This document shows, one piece after another, positions 16,618 to 24,923 of a stretch of 64,000 nucleotides of DNA. Below the pieces are notes generated by a model that did not search any database, was not told where the DNA came from, and worked only from the letters and a program-made list of their open reading frames with translations. Source of the stretch: an uncultured Flavobacteriales bacterium (GTDB lineage Bacteria; Bacteroidota; Bacteroidia; Flavobacteriales_D; Sanyastnellaceae); contig CALKGQ010000007.1 of assembly GCA_938085425.1 (NCBI GenBank), positions 56,090 to 120,089 of the forward strand, read 5' to 3'. Made by a program: the position numbers and the translations under genes. Position 1 is the stretch's first letter; every line of letters starts with the position of its first letter.

Positions 16618-19600
16618 TCATTCATGGACCACCCATCTTGTCCAACTTTGGGATCCTTGATGGGCCACGACCACCACTATGCCCTTGGGCCATTCCAAGG
16701 TTTCCAATTCGCATCGCTCGTTGGACAAAATCGACCATTGGCCTTGCTCGAGCAATTGGCCTTGCACCGTGTAAGCCTGCCATTGCACATTCCCACGCAG
16801 ACCTGCTGGAACGAGCGTCAGGGTTTCTTGGAAGGGATTGGGGAAAAGGGCAACATCTCCTGCAATCGTGGACTCCTCTTCCACTTCGCTGTACAAGTTG
16901 GTCGCCCAGTAAAATGCCTGGGAAATGGACTTCCCAAAGTCCGATTCAAAAATGTGAAAATTGCCTCCTGCCACTTTCTTCAGCCTGACAAATCCACTCC
17001 CGTCGTTGTTGGCCCAAAAATCCAAGCCATCGTCCCCGCTGTCAAGCACAGTCATTCGGTAACACCCTTGGTTCAACTCGACCGTGTCCCTGTAGGTTGT
17101 GTTGGGCTCACTGTAGCTTCGTGCCCACTGGATTCCTCCGTCTGCCCGGGTGATTTCAACGGAGGTCTCCCCGGGGACGTTGTTGGTTTTGGTCCAAACG
17201 ATGATGCGGTTGTCGTCCAAGTCATTGTACTGCCATGTGGGCGGGCGTTGGAAGGACGAAGACATCCAGCCATTGGACCCCTCCTCGTCCAAAGCATTTG
17301 CCACCTCCACTTCCACTTCAAAGCGCAGGGTTTCCTCATCGTCTCCAACCACATACGCGCTGGCGGTGTAGGGGAGTACCACATCCCTCTCTTCGAGGAA
17401 TGCCATGGGAGGCTCCAATGAAAGCGTCTCCGTCTCCAGCTCTCCTCCTGAAATGCCAAAAGTGACATTCACCGCATCCAATGGCGCAGAACCATTGTTG
17501 CGGATCCGCACCACGGGCTGCTCACACACAGGATTGAATCTGGATTTCAATTTGTCCTCATTGGGCGCCAAGATGTCCATGATCTCCACGTCGTGCGTCA
17601 TGTTGGGGCTGCCATAGCCAATGATTTGGCCTTCCATGCGGTAATTCCCGTAGGGATCGTAGGTCACATCGTACTCCACCTCAAAACTCTCTTGACCTTC
17701 CACCAAGGGGGTGAGTTCCAAATCTTCCGTCCGCACAGGCGCACCAGGGCACCAACCTGCGCGGTCGTAAATCCAAGTGCCTCCTTGTGGATACAATGGA
17801 TTGTCGGCACACTCCTGCATGATTTCCCAGCTCCATTGCTGTTCTCCGTCCACCTTCACGCTGTGCGTGTTGTAGCAGAATTCTCCGCAATTGTTGCCTT
17901 GGCCAAAGTCATGGCCGCTTGCGCGCGTCTTCAGCCTCCACATCGACTCACCCTCTCCAGGGACATAGGCGTGAGGCAACACCGTTTCATCCCAATTGCT
18001 CAAGTAATGCAGGCCTCTCCAAAAGGCATCTACCCTCTTGACATCGCGCGGTGGCGTCCCTTCGATGAAGGCAAACTTGAGGTCCAAGAGTTCCTGCCAG
18101 TTTCCGCATTGCAACTCCACACTGTCCTTCAGCAAAGGAGCATAATCGGTGACGTCAAACACCCAAGCCCATCCATCAGGTCCAAGCGTAAGGTTGATGC
18201 CGTACGGGGTGATGTACCTCGCCAATTCGTAACGGTCGATGACTTCGAAAGGAGCGCCCCAATACGCCAAGGTCTGATTGTTGTAGGTCGTGGCCTCCCC
18301 CTCCACTGGATGCACGGCGAGCGTGTCCCCAAAATCATTCAACACGTATGTGGCGCTGCCTGCTGGCCATCCGTAGTGCAAGTCCATCCAGCCCACATCG
18401 TTTCCTTGCACCTCCCATTGTGTCAAGGAAACAGGGGGCCTTGCCAATGCAGTGGCCACAATGGCCTCCCCAATCGCTGTCATGGGCTCCGCTCCTCCTT
18501 GGAGCACAAGTGCGGGGCGTTGGCCCCACGGTGCGGGGTCGAGGAATGCCTCTCGGGCAGCGAATGGGAAACGCCCGGCGTCCCCATGGATCCATCCTGC
18601 CAAGGCGCCTTGGTTCGTCACCTCACCATTTTCGCCCAGCATGTTGATGGCCCCCAAAAGGGCATCGGCTTGGGGGTGGTCCAACAGTGCATCCATCGAT
18701 GCTCGGTCGCGCCACAAGGCGAGCGTCTCTGAAGACAATGCGGCGTCCCATACCCGAAACGCTGCAATGTCCCCCGGATAACCGTTGGCCCCAAAGGCAG
18801 ATCCGCCCAAGTTCATCCGAACGATGTCTGAAATGACATTGTCCTTGTCGCCACCGCTGTGAAAGAGCTGCCCATTGACATGCATTTGCATCACACCTGC
18901 TCCTGCGTCTTTGGTGAATGCCCAATGGACCCATTGGCCTTCGTATTGAGATTCAGATGCAGCTTGATCGATGCGGTCGTAGCCCCCATCAAATCCGGCA
19001 TCCCAATACATCCTTCCATTGCTCCAAGGAGCATGGACGTTCAATTGCCGCTGGCCCGCTGCGTCCACCCCTTCGAACAGCGTCGTGTTCGCTGGCAAGA
19101 TGGCCGCATCCCCTCGGATCCAGCACTCCACCGTGACCACGGAGTCGAGCGTCCAAAGGGCAATGGGGTCGATCTCCAACCGGTCTCCACCATCGAGCCG
19201 AACCCATTGGGCCGCCCCCGGCGCCTGAGGCGCACACATCAACCCCAGAGAGTCTGGGACCTCATGGCCCAGGGCATTCCACGCATTGCCCTCCTCTGCA
19301 ACCACGCCTTCCAAAGCCAAATCAAGCACCAGATTCAACCCCTCCTGACGCACCAAAGATTGCTGGAAATCCAACATCCAAGACGCAGAGAAATCACCCG
19401 CACTGACGGGCCCATCCACCAAGGTGGTCCAACCTGTGGAAGACATGGATTCAAGTGACGTCTGTCCGGTCCATCTTGCACGGAGTGTGACACGGCGAGC
19501 CGAAGAGGCGGAGAGGTTGCCCGCACGGGGAAGTGCCCAGCGCCAGACGTGTTCGTCCGGACTCCAGCCCAAGCTGTCAAGTTCATGGGCGTGCCACATC

Positions 19601-20169
19601 CATTGATGCCTGCGCTCATTCCCAAGGGAAGAGGTCATCATCTCCCCGTTTGGAAGGCCTGCCATGTCGCTCCAAGTGGTGGAGCTGTCAGGAAATTCGT
19701 GAAAAGCAACACTCGTGGTTTGCAACACCGTGTCATGGGGAATGCCACCTTCGGGTGCCAGGATCAAATCGGCCGTTTCAAAATCCTCATCGTTGACGAG
19801 ATACAGCGGGTGAAACAGTGCCGTGCTGTCCAATTCTCCGGTGTGGTCAAACAAGTGGTTGTAGGTCAAGTAATCCCATTCTCCGCAAGGGAATCCAAGG
19901 TTGCCTGCGGTTCCGTTTTCGAAGCACTTCAGCCTGTGGTACATCAGAATCTTGCGGTAGGTGGTGTCCTCTCCTGAGGGAAAATTGAACCATCGACGAC
20001 CAGGACTTTCATAGGCCGTGGCTGGGTTGTCCTGGGCCTCCCAAGTGTACGTTTGGACCCACGTGGTGTCTCCAGGATCGCCAAAGGCTGACAGGCTGAG
20101 CACCATCAGCATGCCACCAAGCCCCAAGGTCAAAAGAGATTGCCGGAGAGGAGAAATAAATGTGTTCAT
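16618..20169 (-). CDS. Secreted PNGase F-like protein with LamG insertion and T9SS type A sorting domain
   Basis: This 1183-residue protein has a signal peptide (about residues 1-30). The N-terminal region has KILMYHRLKCFENGTAGNL and PCGEWDYLTYN, typical of the peptide-N-glycosidase F jelly-roll fold. A LamG/concanavalin-like domain follows at about 320-480 (LTDSVVTVECWIRGD-like strand, VHWAFTKD, MQMHVNGQLFHSGG). The PNGase F C-domain features RASGHDFGQGNNCGEFC and DRAGWCPGAPV come later. The last ~80 residues form a T9SS type A sorting domain with ALFPNPFQETLTLVPAG. PNGase F removes N-glycans from proteins; activity here is inferred and the catalytic residues were not checked. It is probably surface-anchored or released by the T9SS. 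Confidence 0.82.
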   Translation of the reverse strand: MNTFISPLRQSLLTLGLGGMLMVLSLSAFGDPGDTTWVQTYTWEAQDNPATAYESPGRRWFNFPSGEDTTYRKILMYHRLKCFENGTAGNLGFPCGEWDYLTYNHLFDHTGELDSTALFHPLYLVNDEDFETADLILAPEGGIPHDTVLQTTSVAFHEFPDSSTTWSDMAGLPNGEMMTSSLGNERRHQWMWHAHELDSLGWSPDEHVWRWALPRAGNLSASSARRVTLRARWTGQTSLESMSSTGWTTLVDGPVSAGDFSASWMLDFQQSLVRQEGLNLVLDLALEGVVAEEGNAWNALGHEVPDSLGLMCAPQAPGAAQWVRLDGGDRLEIDPIALWTLDSVVTVECWIRGDAAILPANTTLFEGVDAAGQRQLNVHAPWSNGRMYWDAGFDGGYDRIDQAASESQYEGQWVHWAFTKDAGAGVMQMHVNGQLFHSGGDKDNVISDIVRMNLGGSAFGANGYPGDIAAFRVWDAALSSETLALWRDRASMDALLDHPQADALLGAINMLGENGEVTNQGALAGWIHGDAGRFPFAAREAFLDPAPWGQRPALVLQGGAEPMTAIGEAIVATALARPPVSLTQWEVQGNDVGWMDLHYGWPAGSATYVLNDFGDTLAVHPVEGEATTYNNQTLAYWGAPFEVIDRYELARYITPYGINLTLGPDGWAWVFDVTDYAPLLKDSVELQCGNWQELLDLKFAFIEGTPPRDVKRVDAFWRGLHYLSNWDETVLPHAYVPGEGESMWRLKTRASGHDFGQGNNCGEFCYNTHSVKVDGEQQWSWEIMQECADNPLYPQGGTWIYDRAGWCPGAPVRTEDLELTPLVEGQESFEVEYDVTYDPYGNYRMEGQIIGYGSPNMTHDVEIMDILAPNEDKLKSRFNPVCEQPVVRIRNNGSAPLDAVNVTFGISGGELETETLSLEPPMAFLEERDVVLPYTASAYVVGDDEETLRFEVEVEVANALDEEGSNGWMSSSFQRPPTWQYNDLDDNRIIVWTKTNNVPGETSVEITRADGGIQWARSYSEPNTTYRDTVELNQGCYRMTVLDSGDDGLDFWANNDGSGFVRLKKVAGGNFHIFESDFGKSISQAFYWATNLYSEVEEESTIAGDVALFPNPFQETLTLVPAGLRGNVQWQAYTVQGQLLEQGQWSILSNERCELETLEWPKGIVVVVAHQGSQSWTRWVVHE

Positions 20170-20229
20170 GGGGTCATCGTTAAGGACGCCCCAAAGTACG
20201 ATGTCGACCTGCGGACATCCAACCCTTTG

Positions 20230-21426
20230 TCAGGAGCGCCCGGGGTAGACCTTCAAGGCTTCTGCGAGGCACTCCACCGCACGTTCAATCAACGGAAGGT
20301 CCAACACATAGGCAATGCGCACCTGTTGCGTGCCAGCCCCAGGTGTGGCATAGAACCCAGTGGCTGGGGCCATCATGACAGTGTCTCCCTCCAGATCAAA
20401 GGACTCCAGCATCCATTGGCAAAAGGCATCGGCATGGTCGATCGGCAACTCGCAAACGGCATAAAACGCACCGCCAGGTTGAGGGACGCGCACACCAGGG
20501 ATGGCGCGCAAGCCACGGACCAACGCATCACGGCGTGCCACATATCGATCACGCACTTCTGAGAAATACGACGCGGAAGTGTCGAGTGCAGCCTCAGAAG
20601 CAATCTGGGCCAGGGTCGGCGGAGACAACCTGGCCATGGCAAATTTCATGGCTGCCGTGCGCACCTCCTTGTTTTTGGTCACCATGGCCCCAATCCTTGC
20701 GCCGCACATGCTGTAGCGTTTGGACACACTGTCCACCAACACGACGTGCTGGTCCAATCCCTCCAGCTGCATGACCGACTTGGGGGTGGCCCCGTCGTAG
20801 CAAAACTCTCGGTAGACCTCGTCGGCGAACAAATACAAGTCATGTTCCTGCACCAACGATGCCAATGCATTCAATTCTCGCCCGCTGTAGACCGTCCCTG
20901 TGGGGTTGCCAGGATTGCACAAAAGCACCGCCTTGGTGCGTTGGGTGATCTTGGCTTCGAAGTCTTCGATGGGTGGCAAGGCAAATCCATCGTCAATGTG
21001 TGCGGTGACAGGCACAATGTGGACGCCCGCCATTTGGGCAAAGCCATTGTAATTGGCATAGAACGGTTCTGGAACGATGACTTCGTCTCCAGGATCAAGG
21101 CAGGACATGAACGCGAACACCAAAGCCTCAGAACCTCCGGTGGTCACCAGGATTTCCTCCGCCGAAACGTTCACATGCACACTGCGATAGTAAGCTGCCA
21201 ACCCTTCTCGGTAACTCGCAAACCCTTCGCTCGGACTGTATTCGATCACCGTTCGGGTGTCGCTTCTGACGGCCTCCAAGGCAACCTCTGGCGTCGCAAT
21301 GTCGGGCTGTCCGATGTTCAGATGAATGACGCGCTTGCCAGCCTCTTTTGCCTTGGTGGCAAAAGGAGCCAGTTTCCGAATAGGGCTGTCGGGCATGGTT
21401 TGTCCCTTGAGGCTGATGCTTGGCAT
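20230..21426 (-). CDS. Class I PLP-dependent aminotransferase
   Basis: This 398-residue fold-type I aminotransferase has VIHLNIGQPDIATPEVALEA at the N-terminus, CNPGNPTGTVYSG, FADEVYREFCYDG and the PLP lysine in VDSVSKRYSMCGARIG. It is likely to act on aspartate or aromatic amino acids, but the substrate is not determined by these motifs. The final residues include the arginine region VRIAYV expected for carboxylate binding. It follows the GNAT gene by 3 bp and is part of a minus-strand run with the S4 protein. Confidence 0.93.
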   Translation of the reverse strand: MPSISLKGQTMPDSPIRKLAPFATKAKEAGKRVIHLNIGQPDIATPEVALEAVRSDTRTVIEYSPSEGFASYREGLAAYYRSVHVNVSAEEILVTTGGSEALVFAFMSCLDPGDEVIVPEPFYANYNGFAQMAGVHIVPVTAHIDDGFALPPIEDFEAKITQRTKAVLLCNPGNPTGTVYSGRELNALASLVQEHDLYLFADEVYREFCYDGATPKSVMQLEGLDQHVVLVDSVSKRYSMCGARIGAMVTKNKEVRTAAMKFAMARLSPPTLAQIASEAALDTSASYFSEVRDRYVARRDALVRGLRAIPGVRVPQPGGAFYAVCELPIDHADAFCQWMLESFDLEGDTVMMAPATGFYATPGAGTQQVRIAYVLDLPLIERAVECLAEALKVYPGRS

Positions 21427-21429
21427 GTC

Positions 21430-21957
21430 TCAGATCTTCGATTGCGCCGCCAAAGATACGTCCAAGGCCATGGTGCGATGAGGACCGATGTCGGGAATGT
21501 GGTACATGTCATTGAGAAAGACAAAGCCCATTCTCTCGTAAAACCCAAATGCCACCTCCCTTGCGTCGCACCACACCATGGACCTGCCTTGCCTCTGAGC
21601 CTCTTCAGCGGCGGCGCGCACCAATGCTGCACCGGCCCCCATCCCTCGGGCTTGTGGCAAGGTGCCCATCACCCGAAGCCGAAGGTCGTCTCCTTCCTGC
21701 CACGGCACACTGACCCGATCACAATGCTGCTGAAACAACGAACAAGCACCAACCAAAGGACCTGGAAGGCCAGGAACACGAATCCCCCAAGGCACCTTCT
21801 CCTGCTTCCAAGCCCCCAAATGAACCGCCCCTGGATCGTCGTCGACTGGCAGCACGCAAGCTTCAGGGCTCGGTTTGTGAGGCCACAACACGCGATGCCT
21901 CAGCACCTGTGTGTCTTGGGATCGGATGGGGTGAACCCTGATGTCGGGGGTGGTCAT
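21430..21957 (-). CDS. GNAT family N-acetyltransferase
   Basis: This 175-residue protein has GNAT motif A as LPQARGMGAGAALVRAAAEE, the acetyl-CoA pyrophosphate-binding loop, and motif B with VAFGFYERMGF. The N-terminal half (IRVHPIRSQDTQVLRHRVLW) fits the EVE-type YitI/ElaA-like GNAT group seen in Bacteroidota. The substrate is unknown. The ATG at 21957 overlaps the stop of the S4 gene as ATGA, which implies coupled translation. Confidence 0.85.
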   Translation of the reverse strand: MTTPDIRVHPIRSQDTQVLRHRVLWPHKPSPEACVLPVDDDPGAVHLGAWKQEKVPWGIRVPGLPGPLVGACSLFQQHCDRVSVPWQEGDDLRLRVMGTLPQARGMGAGAALVRAAAEEAQRQGRSMVWCDAREVAFGFYERMGFVFLNDMYHIPDIGPHRTMALDVSLAAQSKI

Positions 21958-22316
21958 GTTCGGAAGGCCTTTTCCCAATCGCGGCGGTCGCGTTTGGTGG
22001 GACGCCCAATGCCCCTTGGCCGATCCTGTTGGGCCAAACGGATGATTTCAAGTTTTTCGAGCTCTTCCGGAGCGGTCACATCGCGGACATGGTCGGGTAC
22101 CAAGGCCGCACCGACACGGTTGCGCGGAAACGACAGCACCTCATAACGGAATCGAACGGCGCCCTTCCGGACCTCCACAACCTCCCCCACCTTCAAGTCC
22201 CGGGAGGGCTTCAATGTTTGGTCACCACAAGTGACCTTGCCCTCACGACAATGTTTGCTGGACATCGAGCGGGTCTTGAACACGCGAACGGCCCACATGA
22301 ATTTGTCCACCCTCAT
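21954..22316 (-). CDS. S4-domain RNA-binding protein, Hsp15 (HslR)-like
   Basis: This 120-residue basic protein starts MRVDKFMWAVRVFKTRSMSS and has the S4 RNA-binding fold in residues 1-60, followed by a basic tail ending RPTKRDRRDWEKAFRT. Hsp15 recognises 50S subunits blocked with peptidyl-tRNA in E. coli; in Bacteroidota this small family is common and the exact role is inferred. The stop overlaps the GNAT start by 4 bp. Confidence 0.88.
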   Translation of the reverse strand: MRVDKFMWAVRVFKTRSMSSKHCREGKVTCGDQTLKPSRDLKVGEVVEVRKGAVRFRYEVLSFPRNRVGAALVPDHVRDVTAPEELEKLEIIRLAQQDRPRGIGRPTKRDRRDWEKAFRT

Positions 22317-22356
22317 GACGCTAAGGTACCATTCTCCATGGGAGGCCCGATTGGGG

Positions 22357-24864
22357 TCAGAGCTCGATGATCATGCCGAGGGCGGGCAGCACGGCACCAG
22401 TGGCCACATCGATGAAGCGGGCGTCGTAATAACCATCGTTCTCTAGGGAAGGAACAGGGGCACCAGTGGAAGGGTCGCGCACGACATCGAGCTGACTGGG
22501 CTGAGGAGGAGCTGCGGCCGTCAAATTCTGCACATCCATGAACACATCGAGTGACCAATTGTCAAAAAACCACTTGCGGTCGATGCGGACATCGACTTGA
22601 TGGAAAAAGTCGTTCCGCTGTGCGTTCAGTTGTGTATAGTCCAACAAGGGCGCATTGAATGCTTCCCAGTTCGCCATGAGAAGACTTTGGTCTACGGCGT
22701 AGGGCGTGTAAGGCAATCCTCCACTGAACAGCACCCGGGCGCCCAATTCCCATCCGCTGTCCCATTTTTTGCCCCCAGTCATGCTCAAAATGTGCCTGTT
22801 GTCCCACGAGCTAGGGGTCCATTGCTCGAGTGTCAAATCTTCGCCAGGATTGATGTACTCGCTGCGCACCATCGTGTAGGCAAGCAGGCCATAGTACCCA
22901 TTGAAGAGGCGCTGCTGCAAAAGCACTTCCATACCATATGCACGGCCTTGGGCGTCGAAGGTCACTTGCTCGTTCCCGACCACGCCAAAGTCCGCACCAA
23001 GATTGGCCAAAGCGATGCGCGTGACGGCGCTTGCGGGAGAATCGAGGTAGCCCTTGTAGAAGCCCTCCAGCGACACAGCAGCATTTCGTTTGGCAAACTC
23101 GCGCTTGATGCCCATCACCATTTGCCTGTTTGTCGTGAAGCTCAAGTCGTCCCCCCAATTGACCAAACGGCTCACCCCATCTCCATCAGGTGCCCCGGCA
23201 TATCCTAGAATGGTGTACGACGGCAATTGATGGTACACCCCAGCATTGGCATTCCAAGTCCAGCCTGGAGCGAACGACCAACTCGCGGACAGACGTGGGC
23301 TGAATTGGTCCAGAGGATTGGACAAGGGTCCTCCTTGAGGAGTCTCGATGTCATTTTGGGTCCCCGTCAAAGCTGCCCCGTCCACACGTGCCCCACCCGA
23401 AAGGGTCAATCGGTTGCTCAACATGGCCTTGGATGCTTGGAAAAAGGCCCCGTATTTGACCATTTGAAAAGCCGATGCAAATTTGACCTCCAGGGACCCC
23501 TGGCCGGGAATGTAGACTTCGTTTTTGGTGGAGTTGTTGTACTTGGCATACTCGGCGGACACGCCTGCGCTTGTCTTCCATCCAGCTGCGCCACTTCGGA
23601 ATCGCTCGGCCCGGAATTTGTTTTCAATTTCTTGGCTCACGTAGTCCAAAGTCTTGGGCAGATCGGTGTCGTTGTCCACGTGCTTGAATGCCGCGTTGTT
23701 CAGCATGTTGCGGCTCAGCACAAAGGTCCATTTTCCGTCTTCCTTGTAACGGTCCCACTTCAACCCCTGCATGTAATTCCATTGCTCGCTGATGGGCAAG
23801 ACATCCAGAATGGCCACACGGTTCAAATAGTCCTCTGCCGCCGTGTCCTTGGCCAGTTCTGTGTTCAACTCAAAATCATCCAGCGCCCCCAGTCCCAGCA
23901 CGGTGATGGCATTTTTGTCATCAGGACGCCATGTCCATTTGTATTGGTAGTCGTTGTAAATGGGAAGGAATGGGAGGCCGATGACCTCGAACAACAATTG
24001 CAAGTAGCTCCTGCGCACGCTCATGATGAGGCTGCTGTTTTCGCCTGTTGGACCTTCCAAGGTCAACCCGACATCGCTTGTGCCCAGCACCGCGTTTGCG
24101 GTCCATTGGTCGCGCCTTGGGTCTTTGAATCGGAATTCCATCACACTGCTCAATGCATTCCCTCGGGCCGCTGGAAAGGCCCCTGCATAGAAGTCCACCC
24201 CCTCCACGAGGTCCACATTGATCATGCCCACTGGGCCTCCACTGGCCCCCTGTGTGGCAAAGTGGTTGATGTTGGGGATTTCAATGCCGTCGAGGTAAAA
24301 CCTGTTTTCATTGGGCGCACCTCCGCGGATGACAATGTCGTTTCGAAAACTTGGGATGGCCGCCACTCCCGGAAGGGACCGAAGTGCCCGACTGATGTCG
24401 CGTCCCCCACCCGGGTTGCGCTTGATTTCGTTGGTGCCAATGCTTCGGACACTCAAGGGCGCCTCTGCCAAGGTGGCCCGCGATTCCACAGCAACCTCTG
24501 CCGCTTCCATGGCCACCGCTGCCTGAGACATGGCGGCATTCACCACAGCCGGGCGCGAAGGGGTGGTCTCGATTTCAAATGCCACAAAGTTGTTGTAGCC
24601 CAAGAAGGAGATCAAAACGTTGTGCACCCCGGGAGGAACGCCTTCCAGCCTGAACTCCCCTTCCATGTCGGTCGATGTTCCTGAGGCCTCTCCTTGTAGG
24701 ACAACGGATGCAAACGGCAGAGGGGCATTCGTCTTTTGGTCCACCACCTTTCCAAGCACCACACATCTTTCTTTGTCCGATTGGGCGTCGACATCGTGCA
24801 ATGGCAAGGCCCAAAGCATGCAAAAGAGGAAAAAATGGAGTCGATTGAATCGGGAAATGTTCAT
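22357..24864 (-). CDS. TonB-dependent outer membrane receptor with carboxypeptidase-regulatory N-domain
   Basis: This 835-residue protein has a signal peptide ending near LPLHDVDAQ, a CarboxypepD_reg-like beta domain (about residues 35-115, with GKVVDQKTNAPLPFASVVL), a plug domain with IRGGAPNENRFYLDGIEIPN, and a 22-strand beta barrel ending with the aromatic/hydrophobic LPALGMIIEL. It would import a siderophore, vitamin or oligomer across the outer membrane using TonB energy. No SusD partner is adjacent, so a glycan PUL is unlikely. The ATG at 24864 gives the signal peptide; a TTG upstream is less likely. Confidence 0.93.
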   Translation of the reverse strand: MNISRFNRLHFFLFCMLWALPLHDVDAQSDKERCVVLGKVVDQKTNAPLPFASVVLQGEASGTSTDMEGEFRLEGVPPGVHNVLISFLGYNNFVAFEIETTPSRPAVVNAAMSQAAVAMEAAEVAVESRATLAEAPLSVRSIGTNEIKRNPGGGRDISRALRSLPGVAAIPSFRNDIVIRGGAPNENRFYLDGIEIPNINHFATQGASGGPVGMINVDLVEGVDFYAGAFPAARGNALSSVMEFRFKDPRRDQWTANAVLGTSDVGLTLEGPTGENSSLIMSVRRSYLQLLFEVIGLPFLPIYNDYQYKWTWRPDDKNAITVLGLGALDDFELNTELAKDTAAEDYLNRVAILDVLPISEQWNYMQGLKWDRYKEDGKWTFVLSRNMLNNAAFKHVDNDTDLPKTLDYVSQEIENKFRAERFRSGAAGWKTSAGVSAEYAKYNNSTKNEVYIPGQGSLEVKFASAFQMVKYGAFFQASKAMLSNRLTLSGGARVDGAALTGTQNDIETPQGGPLSNPLDQFSPRLSASWSFAPGWTWNANAGVYHQLPSYTILGYAGAPDGDGVSRLVNWGDDLSFTTNRQMVMGIKREFAKRNAAVSLEGFYKGYLDSPASAVTRIALANLGADFGVVGNEQVTFDAQGRAYGMEVLLQQRLFNGYYGLLAYTMVRSEYINPGEDLTLEQWTPSSWDNRHILSMTGGKKWDSGWELGARVLFSGGLPYTPYAVDQSLLMANWEAFNAPLLDYTQLNAQRNDFFHQVDVRIDRKWFFDNWSLDVFMDVQNLTAAAPPQPSQLDVVRDPSTGAPVPSLENDGYYDARFIDVATGAVLPALGMIIEL

Positions 24865-24896
24865 TGGAATGGGGGGTAACAATTCCCTGTACGAAC

Positions 24897-24909
24897 CCCC
24901 TTAGGGGCA
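24897..24909. repeat. Short palindromic motif CCCCTTAGGGGCA (copy 1)
   Basis: A CCCC-TTA-GGGG inverted repeat lies 33-45 bp upstream of the TonB receptor ATG. The same 13-mer occurs again at 62986-62998, upstream of another cell-envelope gene on the same strand. It may be a regulator site; two copies alone are weak evidence. Confidence 0.35.
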
Positions 24910-24923
24910 GAATTGTTCGGGCC

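Noticed and set aside
20170..20229. Small gene between the PNGase-like protein and the aminotransferase
   Set aside because: Only 60 bp without a good start or coding signal.
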